Assembly: GCA_032089155.1 (NCBI GenBank)
Contig: DAMDEV010000017.1
Coordinates: 1 to 25,885 of the forward strand
DNA from: Faucicola sp032089155
Lineage (GTDB): Bacteria; Pseudomonadota; Gammaproteobacteria; Pseudomonadales; Moraxellaceae
Length of the DNA: 25,885 nt
Reading direction: 5' to 3'
Of the stretch, positions 24,061-25,885 are shown piece by piece. The notes beneath the pieces are model-generated. The model was not told the DNA's origin. It worked only from the letters and a program-made list of their open reading frames with translations, and made no database searches. Positions within the stretch are counted from its first letter, which is position 1, and each line of letters starts with the position of its first letter. Made by a program: the position numbers and the translations under genes.

Positions 24061-24104
24061 TTAACTTTTAACTCTTAACCTTTAACCATACAGTTAACGT
24101 TAAC
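24061..24104. repeat. Four 7-bp TTAAC repeats followed by a GTTAACGTTAAC palindrome
   Basis: TTAAC recurs exactly every 7 bases at 24061, 24068, 24075 and 24082, then a 12-bp perfect palindrome sits at 24093-24104. All lie between lemA and the long TPM gene. Regular spacing suggests a protein-binding array, but slippage-made repeats are also possible. Confidence 0.6.
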
Positions 24105-24113
24105 AATGGTGAA

Positions 24114-24839
24114 TTAGGGTTTCGCGGTCGCGGTAGCCGAATTATTTACAGGCTGACCACCGGCATTGGCAGTGTTCCCATTGTTTTGCACTGGCTGACC
24201 GCCCGCATTTGCGGTGTTGCTATTGTTATTGCCAAAATCAACGGTTGGCGCAGTGGAGATTTGCGCCTCATTGGCCACGGTAAAGTTTGGACGGGTATGC
24301 ATACCAAACACTTTTGCGGTGACATTGGTTGGGAATTGGCGTACGGTAGTGTTATAAGTTTGAACGTCTTGGATATAACGACCCCGTGCCACGGTAATAC
24401 GGTTTTCGGTACCTTCGAGCTGTGCTTGCAATTCTTGGAATTGTTTGTCCGCTTTTAAGTCAGGATAGCGCTCTGACACTGCCATCAAGCGCGATAACGC
24501 ACCGCCCAATTGATCTTGCGCTTGTTGATAGCGTTGGAAAGCCGCTGGGTCATTGAGTACATCGGCGCTCACATTGATAGTCGTCGCTTGTGAACGTGCT
24601 TGTGTGACTTGGGTTAAGGTCGCTTGTTCGTGCTGTGCATAACGCTCAACGACTTTCACCAAGTTGGGAATCAAGTCAGCACGGCGCTGGTATTGGTTGA
24701 CTACCTCTGACCATGACGCGTTGATTTGCTCATCTTGCGCTTGCATAGCGTTATAACCACAACCGGTTAAATTAGCAGAACCCACCACCAACGCTGCGGC
24801 TAATACGGTGTTTTTTACTGTGGTATTGAATGGTTTCAT
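24114..24839 (-). CDS. LemA family lipoprotein
   Basis: A 241-residue envelope protein. It has a type II signal peptide with lipobox LTGC (Cys27), so it is lipid-anchored; Gly at +2 would direct it to the outer membrane in gammaproteobacteria. The LemA core follows (~30-185): QINASWSEVVNQYQRRADLIPNLVKVVERYAQHE, then LGGALSRLMAVSERYPDLKADKQFQELQAQLEGTENRITVARGRY, and a C-terminal FGMHTRPNF-like end. A further ~45-residue Asn/Gly-rich tail contains two copies of NTANAGGQPV. ATG is preceded by GAGGA 6 bases upstream. LemA proteins form a helical bundle of uncertain function and very commonly travel with TPM-domain genes, as seen downstream here. Confidence 0.92.
   Translation of the reverse strand: MKPFNTTVKNTVLAAALVVGSANLTGCGYNAMQAQDEQINASWSEVVNQYQRRADLIPNLVKVVERYAQHEQATLTQVTQARSQATTINVSADVLNDPAAFQRYQQAQDQLGGALSRLMAVSERYPDLKADKQFQELQAQLEGTENRITVARGRYIQDVQTYNTTVRQFPTNVTAKVFGMHTRPNFTVANEAQISTAPTVDFGNNNSNTANAGGQPVQNNGNTANAGGQPVNNSATATAKP
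24151..24218. repeat. Two 26-bp repeats in the lemA 3' end
   Basis: Copies at 24151-24176 and 24193-24218 differ at 4 positions and encode NTANAGGQP twice on the minus strand. The period is 42 bases (14 codons), so copy-number change would keep the frame. Confidence 0.75.
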
Positions 24840-25027
24840 AAGTTTTCCTCAAAAATAAATTAAATAAAGTGGTGTATAGGTTTTTGAAAATTATGAAGCT
24901 ATGTGCGGATACTGTAAATTTACGTTTTGTATAGTGCTGTATGGTTTTGTATCAAAACGCAGCCCCATGAAGCCGCGCTCACAAATTCTACTCGGCTTGG
25001 TTGAAAGATGCCCTATCAATGTCCCAT

Positions 25028-25057
25028 AAAAAAAGACCAGCCAACGCTGATCTTTTT
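25028..25057 (-). terminator. Terminator of the yceI-like gene
   Basis: On the minus strand AAAGATCAGC pairs with GCTGGTCTTT (one G-T pair) around GTTG, followed by a T-run. Confidence 0.88.
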
Positions 25058-25083
25058 GATTACTTTCATTGTTTGCTAAATAA

Positions 25084-25779
25084 TTATTGTTGTACAGCTT
25101 CAACTTGGATATTGAGTTTGACGTCTTTAGCAAAACCCATTTTGACATAGGTATCCATACCCCATTTGGTGCGGTCAATGGTAGTCTCAAAATCACCGCC
25201 ACATACTTGCGCATTTTTCATCATTGGGCTGTTGTAGCAGTTAAATTTGGTAGCTTTTAGGCTGACTGGGTTGGTTTTGCCCAATAGCGTCAAGTTACCG
25301 TCAACTTTCGTTACTTTGCCATTTTTAAAATGGAATTTGGTGGATTTAAAGTTAGCGGTTGGGTATTTTTCAGCATCGAAGAAATCACCACTTTTGAGAT
25401 GTTTATCAAACGCTTCGCTACCCGTATTTAACGAATTAACTGAGATATCAACATTGATGCTGCCCATACGCTTGGCAGGGTTGTATTCCATGTCACCGGT
25501 TAAGCCGTAGAAACCACCTTGGTTGGTCGTTGTACCGAAGTGATCAATCGCAAAACGTACATTGGCGTGGTTTGGGTCTAGTTTGTAGCTGGTGCTGTTG
25601 CTTGGCTTAACTTTTTCTACTTTGGCGGTTTTAGACGCTTTTGTGACCGCTGCAGGTTGAGCTGCGGCTTCACCAACTTTTTGAGTTTGACCGTTTTGCG
25701 AGATAACCAATTCTGCATTGGCAAATTGTGTGGCTAACAACGCTGTGATAGCGGCAGTGGCTAAAAGTTTGCTATTCAT
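25084..25779 (-). CDS. YceI family periplasmic protein
   Basis: A 231-residue secreted protein. A cleavable signal peptide (LLATAAITALLATQFANA, about 1-22) is followed by a Lys/Ala/Val-rich linker and a complete YceI lipocalin-like domain (~65-231). Landmarks are YKLDPNHANVRFAIDHFG, GFYGLTGDMEYNPAKRMGSINVDISVNSLNTG, FDKHLKSGDFFDAEKYPTANFKSTKF, VDGNLTLLGKTNPVSLKA and a closing segment DRTKWGMDTYVKMGFAKDVKLNIQVEA. YceI proteins bind polyisoprenoid-type lipids such as ubiquinone precursors. Two Cys (FNCYNSPMMKNAQVCGG) may form a disulfide. ATG follows AGGA at 6-7 bases. It has its own terminator and is not part of the lemA transcript. Confidence 0.93.
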   Translation of the reverse strand: MNSKLLATAAITALLATQFANAELVISQNGQTQKVGEAAAQPAAVTKASKTAKVEKVKPSNSTSYKLDPNHANVRFAIDHFGTTTNQGGFYGLTGDMEYNPAKRMGSINVDISVNSLNTGSEAFDKHLKSGDFFDAEKYPTANFKSTKFHFKNGKVTKVDGNLTLLGKTNPVSLKATKFNCYNSPMMKNAQVCGGDFETTIDRTKWGMDTYVKMGFAKDVKLNIQVEAVQQ

Positions 25780-25866
25780 GGGATTTTCCTCGATATATTA
25801 TAAGAACTGTATGGGCTTACAAGACATTGTTAATGAAACTTAACTTAGTCTATGTAGGATTAAGTT

Positions 25867-25875
25867 ATTATAACA
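25867..25875 (-). promoter_or_regulatory. Extended -10 of a likely yceI promoter
   Basis: On the minus strand TGT precedes TATAAT about 90 bases upstream of the yceI-like start. The -35 would be beyond the window edge. A second TATAAT lies too close to the ribosome-binding site to be used. Confidence 0.4.
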
Positions 25876-25885
25876 TATACCTTTC

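Noticed and set aside
1..25885. Search for CRISPR arrays, tRNA/rRNA genes, IS elements and phage genes
   Set aside because: No regularly spaced repeats with spacers, no cloverleaf candidates, no transposase or integrase motifs were seen by eye.

Overview
The window looks like chromosomal DNA of a gammaproteobacterium, most plausibly Moraxellaceae (Moraxella/Psychrobacter-like). This is inferred from moderate-to-low GC, housekeeping protein sequences close to gammaproteobacterial types (642-residue ThrS, 410-residue SerA, EttA) and many compact A/T-flanked terminators. I see no rRNA, tRNA, CRISPR array, IS element or prophage. Most of the window is core metabolism and translation, with one decayed patch near 13.0-14.0 kb.

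Layout. 1-6.7 kb: the 3' end of a family 2 glycosyltransferase; a convergent PaaG-like enoyl-CoA hydratase/isomerase; a GbsR/MarR-type regulator with a small membrane protein; a TIGR01777 epimerase followed by a DCC thiol-disulfide oxidoreductase gene split by a -1 frameshift in an A7 run; and the acetate uptake pair, DUF485 protein plus ActP. 6.7-10.7 kb: a 5'-nucleotidase on the minus strand, then thrS-infC. The thrS leader carries a hairpin resembling the tRNA-Thr anticodon arm, and infC starts at ATT. A strong bidirectional terminator follows infC, so rpmI-rplT are not attached here. 10.7-13.0 kb: a small GNAT-like acetyltransferase and the ribosome-associated ABC-F factor EttA.

13.0-14.0 kb is a small graveyard: a 39-codon ORF whose start may be a leftover of a restriction endonuclease gene, an STM3941-like membrane protein gene broken by one in-frame TAG, and a frameshifted C-terminal remnant of a HAD phosphatase. 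14.0-16.9 kb: serA diverges from a D-2-hydroxyglutarate dehydrogenase-like flavoprotein. This pairing is known to drive serine synthesis by recycling the D-2-hydroxyglutarate that SerA makes. 17-21.6 kb (minus strand): a LOG-family nucleotide hydrolase, and a two-gene unit of a HerA/DUF87-type ATPase plus a Sel1-repeat protein. This unit is the least understood part of the window. 21.9-25.8 kb (minus strand): a cell-envelope block of a LemA lipoprotein, two TPM-domain proteins (one with a GGGGF-rich tail), and a secreted YceI protein.

The best leads are the ThrRS operator mimic, the slippery-site frameshift, the decayed patch, the HerA-like/Sel1 pair, and several short regulatory-looking repeats.
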